This document shows positions 1-8,371 of a stretch of 64,000 nucleotides of DNA, piece by piece; within the stretch, counting starts at the first letter, position 1, and every line of letters starts with the position of its first letter. The notes under the pieces were generated by a model. It saw only the letters and a program-made list of their open reading frames with translations, did no database searches and was not told where the DNA came from. The DNA is taken from assembly GCA_910578285.1 (NCBI GenBank), contig CAJTQL010000010.1:1-64000 (forward strand), given 5' to 3'. The position numbers were made by a program, and so were the translations under genes. Source of the stretch: an uncultured Helicobacteraceae bacterium (GTDB taxonomy: Bacteria; Campylobacterota; Campylobacteria; Campylobacterales; Helicobacteraceae).

Positions 1-2
1 TC

Positions 3-3000
3 ACATTTGAAGATGGCGCAAGCGTACAGCTCACATCTCTTGGCAAAAAAGATCTCAAGGTAACCTACAATGGTGCAACCGATACACAAAAGGTTCTTGT
101 TGATACCACAGGCACAGTGGATCTTGTATTGCAAGGAAGCGATGGCGGCACAGCAGGCACAGGTAAAATCGGTGCTGGCTTTGTGAATTTGAGCAATGCT
201 TCAAAAGTGAATGTTGATCTCACTGGACAAGGATTTGAAGGCTATCTCTCTGCTGGAAATGCTACTGATTTGAACATCAAAAACTACACAGGCGACAAAA
301 AGCTCACGCTCAAAGCAAACACTTTGACAGAGAAAAACGACCTTAGCTCTGTTGTGAACCTCACAATCGATTCAGAAGCGCAGAATATTAATCCAAGTCA
401 TCTTGCATCTTCCATCTATTCTGTTGACCTAAGCGCAGTAGGCTTTGCGAGCCTTGCAAATGTAACGCTCAAAGGCATTGGCGACATCGTCTTTGGCGAC
501 ATCAACACAAGCCCAACATCAGGCATTGCATTCAATGGCAATGCATACAGCGGACATCTGCATACTGGTAATCTCTATGCAGGAGACCAAACGATTCGTA
601 TCACCACCAAAGGTGCAATCACCACAGGCAATCTTGCAGCAAGCCATATCGAGATTGACTTGAGCAAGAACATCACAACAATAGACGGGCAGTATAATAA
701 TAACATTGGCACAATCATTCTCACCCCAAACCTCAAGAACGAGGTTGCGACACTCAACTACACCACAGGCATTAGCGGCACACGAGGACATCAAACAGAT
801 ACACAACAGATCCACGTCCATGCCAATCGGGCAAACATGATTTTAAATGGCGCAGGTGGAGTTGATAAATTCCACATCACTGCAAGCAGTTTTACTAAAG
901 AGATTGTGCTAAGCGGACATCTAGGTAGCTCGAGAGATAATCAATCCGATTCTGTATTCATCGATTTACGCAAGACAAGCGGTGCGATTGTTGATATGCA
1001 GAATCTTGTCGTAAACAATAGTGACAATGGTGTGCATATCACAGCAAGCAAGGGGCAGGACAATATCAGCCTGCTTGCCAACCAAAACCATGACAGAATC
1101 AGCTTCAATGCTGGAGGTCCTGCAACAGCACAGCCCGAGAAATACAGCCTCAACCTTGCAGGCACAAAGCTTGAGAAATTCCAAAGCTTCACACTCGATG
1201 GTTTGACACTCACAAGCTTATATGTCGATGGCAACATCGATGCACAAGAGCTCACTAATGCCCTTTACACCCATATCACACAAGGAGAAGATGTATTCAA
1301 ACAAACACAATCAAGCATTATCAAAGACCAAACAACCAACACCTATTATACATACGAGGAACTCTTTAACACTCAAGGAAGCTTCACAGGATTGAACAAC
1401 AAACAAGGCTGGGAATACAACCCCCAACTCATCGAAAAAACAGACACCACCACCATTAAAATCACAAGCAGTAAGAAATCTGATGTGCCAGACTTAAAGC
1501 TCAATTGGGAGGGGAATGAGACACTAAGCCCAAGAGGGAGCTTGAATGCAAAGGAATCAGAGGAGGCGAAAGCGAAAATCTTTGTCCCAAATGACCCGAT
1601 AAAGGCGATACCGGCAGAGATAAGCATGAATGGGGTATCAGGTAGTCCACTAAGTTTTAATATTTCTATTATGCCCGAATCGGGTGCAACTATGACAACC
1701 ACCAGTTATGGAGGAAGCATAACAACAACGATAGCAAATCATGATTTTTTAAAATTTTCCATTTCAGATTCGAGAGATACTTATACAATGGTTTGGACGT
1801 CATCGAATCAAACTTCTAGTGTTAAAGGTGCTATATATATTGGTCAAGTTACAGCTGCCGTTGCTCAATTTTTAAATGGAATAACTATTGTTGGTGGTTC
1901 TGTTACTTCTGGAACTGCTACATCAAATTATTTAGGATATTATGGTACAACATTTGCAATTTATAAAAATGGTGATTTTACAAATAATGTACGAGATAGC
2001 TTGGTTGGTCATGATTTTTTAGGTGGAGTTCAAGTAACTAGAGTTGGCTATGCCAAAGATGGACAATTACGTTTCACCCTAGTCAACAACACCACCTACG
2101 AACCCAACGAATCTGTTACGATTAATGGCACAAAGATTAATTATACAGGCTATGTTCCTGTTGGGAAATACCAACAAGCCTATACTATCCCCGGCGAACC
2201 CACCAAGATTGTAACAGACTTTGAATCTCTTGCCGCAGGAGAGAGTGTTACCTTTGCTGGGAAGTCGGTGTTGGCAACAAGCTCTTTGAGTGGTGAAGAT
2301 GTTGCGAGTGCATTCAAGGGAGATTCTGTGTCTGGCGCTGTTGTGTTGGGAGAATGGTATCAAGAATTTGATTCTGCTGGCACAATGGTTGCGGGGATTA
2401 ACGAGAATGCTGTCGATTGGAGTGTGAGTGGTTCGACATTGACGATTACAGACAGACCTAGCCAAACAAACCTTGATGCTGGAATCGCGCAAGCTATCAA
2501 GGGCTATGGCACAGATTCAAGCTTTATGCAGGCATTGCAAGTAACGGGTGTGAGTGCATTGCGTCCAAGTGTGCGAGGCACAACCAAACAAGGGCAAGAT
2601 GAAGCAACGATTCATGCGGATAGTTATGTGAATCTCACTCTCTCTGTTGCTGGAGATACAAGCACAAAGACAGAGTTTGCAAAGAGTATCGATGAGCTGG
2701 GCACACTCTCAAGCATTAGCAATTTTGAGCTAGGAATCGACAAACTCACACTCTATCAATTTGCTGATGATGTGCAGATTGATTATCAAGGAGAATTGTT
2801 CGAGGCAACCCATCGTGCAAGCCAAAGTGATTTAAGAATCACTGATAGAGTGTATATCGATGAAAATGGCACAACATTGCAAGCAAACATTGATGCACAA
2901 GGGTTGATAGAGTTCTCCCATGAGGCAAGCATCGAGTCCAAAGCCTATCTCTTGCGCAATATTGCCCAAAACAAACTTGCTGGCTTTGCGCATGAGGAGG

Positions 3001-3113
3001 ATTTCTATGTGCTTGCTTCAGGCAACAATCCAAATGCAACCACTGATGACTTGCTCATCAAACTCACAGGTTTGGGCTCTATGGTGCTTGATGTTGCTAT
3101 GCTGTTGGGGTAA
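3..3113 (+). CDS. Giant secreted/surface beta-strand-rich protein, C-terminal part (5' truncated by window)
   Basis: The frame is open from base 3 with no stop, so the true start lies outside the window; about 1,036 residues are visible. The protein is rich in Thr, Asn, Ser, Gly and Asp, almost free of Cys, and built of short beta-strand-like units, as in adhesins, S-layer and RTX-type secreted proteins. The last ~130 residues carry FELGIDKLTL and end in an acidic, then hydrophobic tail (LLIKLTGLGSMVLDVAMLLG), reminiscent of C-terminal type I secretion signals. No autotransporter barrel is apparent. Bases about 1655-2050 are visibly more AT-rich, with different codon choice from both flanks, suggesting a swapped domain. 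The exact family is not recognised; surface location and type I export are inferences. Confidence 0.7.
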   Translation, partial: TFEDGASVQLTSLGKKDLKVTYNGATDTQKVLVDTTGTVDLVLQGSDGGTAGTGKIGAGFVNLSNASKVNVDLTGQGFEGYLSAGNATDLNIKNYTGDKKLTLKANTLTEKNDLSSVVNLTIDSEAQNINPSHLASSIYSVDLSAVGFASLANVTLKGIGDIVFGDINTSPTSGIAFNGNAYSGHLHTGNLYAGDQTIRITTKGAITTGNLAASHIEIDLSKNITTIDGQYNNNIGTIILTPNLKNEVATLNYTTGISGTRGHQTDTQQIHVHANRANMILNGAGGVDKFHITASSFTKEIVLSGHLGSSRDNQSDSVFIDLRKTSGAIVDMQNLVVNNSDNGVHITASKGQDNISLLANQNHDRISFNAGGPATAQPEKYSLNLAGTKLEKFQSFTLDGLTLTSLYVDGNIDAQELTNALYTHITQGEDVFKQTQSSIIKDQTTNTYYTYEELFNTQGSFTGLNNKQGWEYNPQLIEKTDTTTIKITSSKKSDVPDLKLNWEGNETLSPRGSLNAKESEEAKAKIFVPNDPIKAIPAEISMNGVSGSPLSFNISIMPESGATMTTTSYGGSITTTIANHDFLKFSISDSRDTYTMVWTSSNQTSSVKGAIYIGQVTAAVAQFLNGITIVGGSVTSGTATSNYLGYYGTTFAIYKNGDFTNNVRDSLVGHDFLGGVQVTRVGYAKDGQLRFTLVNNTTYEPNESVTINGTKINYTGYVPVGKYQQAYTIPGEPTKIVTDFESLAAGESVTFAGKSVLATSSLSGEDVASAFKGDSVSGAVVLGEWYQEFDSAGTMVAGINENAVDWSVSGSTLTITDRPSQTNLDAGIAQAIKGYGTDSSFMQALQVTGVSALRPSVRGTTKQGQDEATIHADSYVNLTLSVAGDTSTKTEFAKSIDELGTLSSISNFELGIDKLTLYQFADDVQIDYQGELFEATHRASQSDLRITDRVYIDENGTTLQANIDAQGLIEFSHEASIESKAYLLRNIAQNKLAGFAHEEDFYVLASGNNPNATTDDLLIKLTGLGSMVLDVAMLLG

Positions 3114-3147
3114 GGTCAAGGCAAAACTCGCGATGACATTCCTATTT

Positions 3148-3216
3148 GGAGGTGCGACTTTGGTCGCACTTGGTATGCGATTCTCATAATGATTGTGCGA
3201 TTGAAATCGCACCTCC
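3148..3216. repeat. Palindrome with GGAGGTGCGA / TCGCACCTCC ends
   Basis: GGAGGTGCGA at 3148-3157 is exactly complementary to TCGCACCTCC at 3207-3216. Each end is also a small hairpin (GTGCGAC..GTCGCAC type). The same unit recurs at about 3473-3495 and 3862-3880, so this is a dispersed hairpin module next to the larger palindromic elements. Confidence 0.75.
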
Positions 3217-3228
3217 GAAGATTTGATT

Positions 3229-3305
3229 TGTCATGTTGAGGCAAAGCCGAAACATCTCATGATTGACAACATGAGATTCTTCAGCCTAAAGGCTTCAGAA
3301 TGACA
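3229..3305 (+). repeat. Palindromic intergenic element, copy A
   Basis: Begins TGTCAT and ends ATGACA, with internal palindromes ATCTCATG..CATGAGAT and AGCCT..AGGCT. It lies inside the left arm (3208-3306) of a 99-base inverted repeat whose right arm is 3772-3870; the arms appear to differ at a single base. Confidence 0.85.
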
Positions 3306-3310
3306 ATCCG

Positions 3311-3350
3311 ACGTCATTGCGAGCGAGCAGCGCGAGCGCGGTAATCAACG
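3311..3350 (+). repeat. CGTCATTGCGA..AATCAACG element, copy 1
   Basis: A short element starting ACGTCATTGCGAGC and ending GTAATCAACG. Related copies occur in this window at 15583-15608 and 57122-57155. It has the look of a REP-like intergenic repeat; no transposase is near. Confidence 0.6.
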
Positions 3351-3385
3351 AGCAAAGAATCCTAAATGTTATCCATTTTTCCCTT

Positions 3386-3467
3386 TGTCATTCTGAGCTC
3401 GCGCAAGCGAGTGAAGAATCTCATGTTGTGAGAATCATAAGATGTTTCGCTAACGCTCAACATGACA
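3386..3467 (+). repeat. Palindromic intergenic element, diverged copy B
   Basis: Shares TGTCATTCTGAG..GAAGAATCTCATGTTGT and the ATGACA end with copies A and C, in the same orientation as copy C, but carries a different internal loop (CTCGCGCAAGCGAG). It is followed at about 3473-3495 by the GTGCGACTGAAGTCGCACC hairpin, matching the order seen beside copy C. Confidence 0.75.
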
Positions 3468-3772
3468 AAATGAGTGCGACTGAAGTCGCACCTCCAATTT
3501 TTGCTATTGCTCACAGATTCCATTCCCCCAACCACAGCACGCAACGGCTATGTTCGAGCCAAAAAGCATAATAGACGCGGTGCTATGGACATCGATATAT
3601 ACAGCGTAGCGAACCCAAATAAAAAGCATGCAGGGGTTTGGGGGTGTTAGGGGGATAAGGGCGAAGCTATCAGTGAATACACAAACAATTTCATGTTTGC
3701 TTTGGCAAGTAGCACCCTTGTCCCCCTTAGAAAACAACCACATTGAGAATCTCAAAAACAAATCTCATGCTT

Positions 3773-3849
3773 TGTCATTCTGAAGCCTTTAGGCTGAAGA
3801 ATCTCATGTTGTCAATCATGAGATGTTTTGGCTTTGCCTCAACATGACA
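3773..3849 (-). repeat. Palindromic intergenic element, copy C (inverted relative to A)
   Basis: Near-identical reverse complement of copy A, including the flanking hairpin; the match extends over 3772-3870 with one mismatch seen by eye (GTTTTGG versus GTTTCGG). Together A and C bracket about 465 bases. Confidence 0.85.
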
Positions 3850-3952
3850 AATCAAATCTTCGGAGGTGCGATTTTATCGCATATAATAGATTACCATGCA
3901 AGGAACAAATATTGCTTGCTTGCAGGAATACAGCCACAAAGAAGGAGAACGT

Positions 3953-4669
3953 ATGCTCAATACAAACTACAATCAGCATGTATCGTATATCCCGACACAG
4001 CAGAATGCGTATCTGCAAGCAGGCGAGGGCGAAAACTTTGGAGGCGCGCTTGCGCAGACAAATGCGCAAAATGTTGGCGAAAATGGTGATGGTGAGAATG
4101 TCGAGTTTTTTGGCAAAATCGTGCCAATTGTTGAGTTGGAAAATGTTGCAAAATATATTTTGATTCAACAAGGTGTTTCTGATGAAAATCTTGACAAGAG
4201 CGCGACAGATTTTGTCGCTGAATTGTTGCAAAGCCTCAAAGAGAATCCAAGTGATGAGAAAATTTATCAAAATTACTTCGACAAAAGCGGTGATGAGGTT
4301 GTTGCCCATTTTGGGCTGACGATGCACAAAGCGGGGCTTGATGATGTCGCTGATTCGATGATTACAACAGCGCAAGAGATTGGTGAGGTTGATTTGCTTC
4401 GGTTTAGCTTATTGCGTCAGGAATTCCTAGCGCGCCTTGAATCGCTTCAGCAAGAAACAAGCATTGAGCTTGATGATGAGGATTTTCAGGAAATGCTCGC
4501 GTCCATTCCCTCGCAAGGGTTGTTTCATGGCTTGGGCAAAGAAGGGATTCTCGAGCAATTGAATCAACTCTTTGAAAACCCCGCAAAAAGCGATGATGCC
4601 GCAAGGCAGCTTCGCAACGAGAAATTTGCGCAAAGCATGCTCGATGCGATTCGCAAAGGCTTGGCATAG
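3953..4669 (+). CDS. Hypothetical acidic protein, 238 aa
   Basis: The start is set by AAGGAG at 3942-3947 six bases before ATG; a longer in-frame version starting at 3896 has no such site. The N-terminal ~45 residues are Asn/Gln/Gly-rich and probably disordered. The rest looks helical and acidic, with no Cys, no signal peptide and no membrane segment, so a soluble cytoplasmic protein is likely. No family is recognised. It stands alone between the repeat island and the fumarase genes with 107 bases to the latter. Confidence 0.7.
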   Translation: MLNTNYNQHVSYIPTQQNAYLQAGEGENFGGALAQTNAQNVGENGDGENVEFFGKIVPIVELENVAKYILIQQGVSDENLDKSATDFVAELLQSLKENPSDEKIYQNYFDKSGDEVVAHFGLTMHKAGLDDVADSMITTAQEIGEVDLLRFSLLRQEFLARLESLQQETSIELDDEDFQEMLASIPSQGLFHGLGKEGILEQLNQLFENPAKSDDAARQLRNEKFAQSMLDAIRKGLA

Positions 4670-4740
4670 CCTTGTCTTCACCTCTCTTGGCGCTTTTGCA
4701 AATGCGGCGTGGCTTAAGGCACTTTTTACTTGGCTTTGGG

Positions 4741-4746
4741 TAGAAT
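4741..4746 (+). promoter_or_regulatory. Possible -10 box of the fumarase operon
   Basis: TAGAAT about 30 bases before the ATG at 4777, followed by AAGGAGG as RBS. The same hexamer is the -10 of the tRNA-Lys promoter in this window. No convincing -35 is seen, which is common in this phylum. Confidence 0.35.
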
Positions 4747-4776
4747 CAGCATGTTTTAGATGATAAGGAGGAAACG

Positions 4777-5622
4777 ATGAGAGAGGTGCAATACGAAGAC
4801 ATCAAATCCGCTGTTGCAAAACTTGCGATTGACGCGTGCTGTATTCAGACGCCCGACATCAAGTCGGCTTTTGCAGGCGCGAAAAAGACCGAGCAATCGG
4901 CTTTGGGGCAGAATATCTTAGATACATTGATTGAGAATGGCAAGATCGCAGAGGGTAATATGATGCCAATCTGCCAAGACACGGGCATGACGGTGGTTTT
5001 TGTCGAGATTGGGCAAGATGTGCATATCGTGGGCGGCTATATCGAAGACGCGATTAACGAGGGCATTAAGAAGGGCTACACAGAGGGCTATTTGCGCAAA
5101 TCGGTTGTCGAAGAGCCGCTTTATGAGCGCAAAAACACAACCAACAATTCGCCTGCGGTGATTCACACACGCATTGTCAAGGGCGATAAATTGCATTTGA
5201 AAGTTTGCCCCAAAGGCTTTGGGAGCGAGAATAAGAGTGTGCTCAAGATGCTTGTCCCTGCTGATGGAATCGAGGGTGTGAAAAAAGTCTTCACCGAAGC
5301 TGTGAAGCTTGCTGGACCAAACGCCTGCCCACCTATGGTAATTGGTGTGGGAATCGGCGGCACAATGGAAAAAGCAGCGATTCTCGCGAAACAAGCAGCG
5401 GTGCGCGAGATTGATTCGAAAAATCCCGACCCACGTTATGCAAAACTCGAGGAAGAATTGCTCGAAATTGCGAACAAAACGGGCGTTGGACCACAAGGGC
5501 TCGGCGGGACAACCACAGCATTTACTGTGAATGTGGAATGGTATCCCACGCACATTGCGGGGCTTCCTGTGGCTGTGAATATCAATTGCCACGCGGCGCG
5601 ACATGCGGACATTGAGCTATAA
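4777..5622 (+). CDS. Fumarate hydratase class I, alpha subunit
   Basis: Fe-S hydro-lyase interconverting fumarate and L-malate in the TCA cycle or its reductive branch. The 281-aa length is typical of the separate alpha chain of two-subunit class I fumarase. Cluster-ligand cysteines are visible in MMPICQDTG, NACPPMVIGVG and INCHAARHADIEL. The beta-subunit gene follows after 10 bases, so the two form an operon and a heteromeric enzyme. L(+)-tartrate dehydratase is a close relative with the same architecture and cannot be excluded from sequence alone, but no tartrate genes are near. The 4Fe-4S cluster implies oxygen sensitivity, fitting a microaerophile. Confidence 0.88.
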   Translation: MREVQYEDIKSAVAKLAIDACCIQTPDIKSAFAGAKKTEQSALGQNILDTLIENGKIAEGNMMPICQDTGMTVVFVEIGQDVHIVGGYIEDAINEGIKKGYTEGYLRKSVVEEPLYERKNTTNNSPAVIHTRIVKGDKLHLKVCPKGFGSENKSVLKMLVPADGIEGVKKVFTEAVKLAGPNACPPMVIGVGIGGTMEKAAILAKQAAVREIDSKNPDPRYAKLEEELLEIANKTGVGPQGLGGTTTAFTVNVEWYPTHIAGLPVAVNINCHAARHADIEL

Positions 5623-5632
5623 GGAGGGAGAG

Positions 5633-6190
5633 ATGTCAGAACCAAAGAAAATCACAGCACCTTTGAGTAAAGAAGCGGCAAAGAGTCTCAAGGCAGGCGA
5701 GAGTGTGCTGATTAGCGGCACGATTCTCTGCGCACGTGATGCGGCACATAAGGCACTCACCGAGGCGCTCGCACGTGGCGAAAAGCTCCCTGTGGATTTG
5801 AGCGGCGAGACGATTTATTATCTAGGACCAACTCCTGCAAAACCGGGCAACGCGATTGGCAGCGCAGGACCAACTACAAGCGGGCGCATGGACAAATACA
5901 CGCCGACAATCATCGAGCAAGGAATTCATGGAATGATTGGCAAGGGCTATCGTAGCAAAGAAGTCATCGATTCGATGGTGAAACACGGCGTGGTATATAT
6001 GGTCGCTGTGGGCGGCGCGGCGGCGCTCATCTCGAAATGTATCACCAAATACGAGGTTTTGGCTTATCCCGAGCTCGGACCAGAAGCTGTGGCGCGCCTC
6101 ACGATTGAAAATTTCCCTGCTATTGTTGCGATTGACGCGCAAGGCAATAACTACTATGAAGTCGGACAAGCGCCGTATAAAAAAATCTAG
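5633..6190 (+). CDS. Fumarate hydratase class I, beta subunit
   Basis: 185-aa C-terminal (swivelling) chain of class I fumarase; it completes the active site with the upstream alpha subunit. Characteristic segments include YYLGPTPAKPGNAIGSAGPT, SGRMDKYTP, GMIGKG and VAVGGAAALI. The start is the ATG at 5633 right after AAGGAGGGAG; an in-frame upstream reading would overlap alpha. A terminator-like hairpin follows the stop, so the operon probably ends here. Confidence 0.88.
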   Translation: MSEPKKITAPLSKEAAKSLKAGESVLISGTILCARDAAHKALTEALARGEKLPVDLSGETIYYLGPTPAKPGNAIGSAGPTTSGRMDKYTPTIIEQGIHGMIGKGYRSKEVIDSMVKHGVVYMVAVGGAAALISKCITKYEVLAYPELGPEAVARLTIENFPAIVAIDAQGNNYYEVGQAPYKKI

Positions 6191-6209
6191 CTTGTACCCT
6201 CTCCCTGCT

Positions 6210-6262
6210 CTTTATAGATTCTCTTTGGGGAGTCTATAAAGTAGTTTTTATTTCTCTTTTTT
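6210..6262 (+). terminator. Rho-independent terminator after the fumarase genes
   Basis: CTTTATAGA and TCTATAAAG form a 9-bp stem around a short loop (6210-6241), followed by a T-rich tract. Placed 19 bases after the fumarase beta stop. Confidence 0.7.
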
Positions 6263-6395
6263 CAATGCATGATTTTATTGTATTAATCTTATTGATTATA
6301 TCAAACGATTCTATCATCATTTCTTTCCGTTTTTCAGCTATTTTTAATATTTTTTGTGCGATAATGCGGTTTCTTTTGATGATGTGCTTTCTTTT

Positions 6396-6486
6396 GGATA
6401 GGTGGGTGAGTTGGCTGAAACCACGTCCCTGCTAAGGACGCGTAGTCGCAAGATTACCGAGGGTTCGAATCCCTCCCTGTCCGCCA
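6396..6486 (+). tRNA. tRNA-Ser (anticodon GCU)
   Basis: Acceptor stem GGATAGG pairs with CCTGTCC; anticodon stem CGTCC..GGACG with loop CTGCTAA gives GCU. A long variable arm (typical of Ser) and GGTTCGAATCC T-arm follow, with CCA encoded at 6484-6486. A TGCGATAAT extended -10 motif lies about 30 bases upstream, so it is probably transcribed from its own promoter. Confidence 0.95.
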
Positions 6487-6551
6487 TTTCAACATTCTTT
6501 AAGCAAAAATACGCTACAAACAACCTATTTTACAATTCAAAGAGAGAAAAT

Positions 6552-7535
6552 ATGGCAAAAAATGAACTCATTGGCGGCGCTTTGTGGGACGCGTATTCCA
6601 GCAAAGTCGCACAGAGAATGGACAACCCAACCTATTTAGGTGTGATTACTCAAGAAGAAGCCGACAAGCGTGGCTGTAAGCTCGTTGTCGCCGACTATGG
6701 CGCGGAATCATGCGGCGATGCTGTGCGGCTCTATTGGCTCGTTGACCCCAAGAATGATAGAGTTGTTGAGGCAAAATTCAAAAGCTTTGGCTGTGGCACG
6801 GCGATTGCAAGCTCGGATATGATGGCGGAACTCACGATTGGCAAGACGGTCGATGAAGCTGTGAAAATCACCAACATCGATGTCGAAAAAGCATTGCGCG
6901 ATGATCCCGACACGCCCGCTGTTCCGGGGCAGAAAATGCACTGCTCGGTGATGGCGTATGATGTGATTAAAAAGGCTGCGTCCATCTACAAAGGCGTGGA
7001 TATGACGAGCTTTGAGCCTGAAATCATCGTTTGTGAGTGTGCGCGCGTTACATTGAGCACGCTCAAAGAAGTTATCAAACTCAACAAACTCACCACGATT
7101 GAGCAAATCACCGCCTACACCAAAGCAGGCGCGTTTTGCAAAAGCTGCATTCGCCCCGGCGGGCACGAGGAGCGCAAATATTATCTTGTCGATATTCTTG
7201 AGCAATGCCAGCAAGAAATGCGCGCCGAGGAGCTTGCCAAGCAGGCAAATCTTGCTGAAGATGGCACGATTGCGTTTGCGCAGATGACAACTGTGCAAAA
7301 GCTCAAGGCTGTGGATAAGGTGATTGATGAACAGATTCGGCAGATGTTGATTATGGACGGCGGGAATCTCGAAATCATCGACATTCGCGATTCAAGCGAT
7401 GGGCATACTGATATTTATATCCGCTATCTTGGCGCATGTTCGGGCTGTGCAGCGAGCTCAACAGGCACGCTTTTTGCTATCGAATCGGTTTTGCAACAGC
7501 ACTTAGATAGCTCGATTCGCGTTTTTCCTGTCTAG
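6552..7535 (+). CDS. nifU: NifU-type Fe-S cluster scaffold protein
   Basis: Scaffold for Fe-S cluster assembly, 327 aa, in the three-domain NifU layout. The N-terminal IscU-like domain has scaffold Cys in AESCGD, KSFGCGTA and KMHCSVMAYD. The central BFD-like [2Fe-2S] domain has VCECARVT and CKSCIRPGGHE. The C-terminal Nfu domain has CSGCAASSTGTL. The frame is open back into the tRNA gene, but the ATG at 6552 preceded by AGAGAG matches the family N-terminus. It should work with the cysteine desulfurase NifS, whose gene is about 36 kb away here; I recall the two genes being neighbours in H. pylori. No nitrogenase genes are present, so the role is general Fe-S supply. Its end overlaps the convergent cysQ-like gene by 4 bases. 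Confidence 0.93.
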   Translation: MAKNELIGGALWDAYSSKVAQRMDNPTYLGVITQEEADKRGCKLVVADYGAESCGDAVRLYWLVDPKNDRVVEAKFKSFGCGTAIASSDMMAELTIGKTVDEAVKITNIDVEKALRDDPDTPAVPGQKMHCSVMAYDVIKKAASIYKGVDMTSFEPEIIVCECARVTLSTLKEVIKLNKLTTIEQITAYTKAGAFCKSCIRPGGHEERKYYLVDILEQCQQEMRAEELAKQANLAEDGTIAFAQMTTVQKLKAVDKVIDEQIRQMLIMDGGNLEIIDIRDSSDGHTDIYIRYLGACSGCAASSTGTLFAIESVLQQHLDSSIRVFPV

Positions 7536-8371
7536 GCGAAAACAAGCGCGCTGCCTTGCAGCAAATCGCGGTAGATTTGCTCGCCGATTTGCGTTTTGCC
7601 AAACGCAATGAAATACGGGTTTTTGACTGATTCTTTGTTATAGAGCAAGGGTGCTTTGGAATCGCACGCGAGAATCTCGCCGCCGCTTTCACGCAAGATA
7701 ATATCCGCCGCTGCTGTGTCCCATTCTTTCGTGCCATTTAGTCGCGGATACACATCGACAAGCCCCGCGGCAACGTAGCAGATTTTGAGCGCAGAGCCGC
7801 AGACAAGCGGCGTGAGTTGGTATTTTTCAAAAAATTGCCTTGTTTGTTCTGTGCTATGGAACTTGGATGCAGCAGCAACAAGCCCATTTTGAGCAATTCG
7901 CCGTTCGCCTGTGAGCCTTTGTGCATTGTCTTTGGTTGCGCCTTGTTGCTGCGTGTTTGCCCAAAAAAATGCGCCACCACCAGCAAAAGCAGCATAGAGC
8001 AAGTCGAGTGCGGGCGCAAAAACCACGCCGACTACGGGTATATTGTCGCGCACAAGTGCGATGCAAATTGAGAATCCTTTGCTTGCCTTGATGAAGTCTT
8101 TCGTGCCATCGAGTGGGTCGATGAGCCAAAATTCAGGCAAGTCGCGCCGCGTTGCGTAAGGCAAGATTCCTTCTTCGGAGCAAATAGGCAGTCCTGTGTT
8201 TTTGCCGAGTTGCTTGCAGATATAATCGTGTGATTCCATATCCGCCTGTGTAATGGGCGTTTGGTCGCTTTTGATGTGTACATCCACTTTGCCATAATGC
8301 CGCATGATGCGTTCGCCTGCGCCTAGTGCGATTTGCGCTGCTTCAAACATCAATTCAGAATCAGATTTCAT
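7532..8371 (-). CDS. CysQ/inositol-monophosphatase family phosphatase
   Basis: 279-aa Mg-dependent phosphatase of the IMPase/FIG superfamily. The metal-binding signature WLIDPLDGTKDF, the upstream SEEG and the C-terminal EWDTAAADIILRESGG are present. The closest functional guess is 3'(2'),5'-bisphosphate nucleotidase (CysQ), which removes PAP formed in sulfur metabolism. The start is the ATG whose first bases overlap the stop of the upstream nucleotidyltransferase gene (ATGA), implying translational coupling; a TTG 12 bases earlier is a weaker option. Coupling to a LicC-like enzyme leaves room for a sugar- or polyol-phosphate substrate. Confidence 0.8.
   Translation of the reverse strand: MKSDSELMFEAAQIALGAGERIMRHYGKVDVHIKSDQTPITQADMESHDYICKQLGKNTGLPICSEEGILPYATRRDLPEFWLIDPLDGTKDFIKASKGFSICIALVRDNIPVVGVVFAPALDLLYAAFAGGGAFFWANTQQQGATKDNAQRLTGERRIAQNGLVAAASKFHSTEQTRQFFEKYQLTPLVCGSALKICYVAAGLVDVYPRLNGTKEWDTAAADIILRESGGEILACDSKAPLLYNKESVKNPYFIAFGKTQIGEQIYRDLLQGSALVFA

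Larger units (their letters stand above)
3114..3952. other. Non-coding repeat-rich island
   Basis: About 840 bases without a credible gene. It holds three copies of a 77-82 bp palindromic element, four copies of a short GTGCGA hairpin, a CGTCATTGCGA-type repeat, and an unexplained stretch (about 3540-3740) with GT/GG-rich and CCCTTGTCCCCCTTAG segments that could themselves pair. Short open frames here are repeat readings. The RBS of the next gene sits at 3942-3947. Confidence 0.75.

Noticed and set aside
3317..3571. Open frames inside the repeat island
   Set aside because: They are translations of palindromic repeat units (e.g. CHSELAQASEESHVV), a common false gene prediction.
3839..4375. 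178-codon open frame on the minus strand
   Set aside because: Antisense to the 238-aa gene at 3953, runs into the repeat island, and shows no recognisable motif; the plus-strand frame has the RBS.
4918..5604. 228-codon open frame on the minus strand
   Set aside because: Antisense of the fumarase alpha gene; composition is a mirror of that coding sequence.
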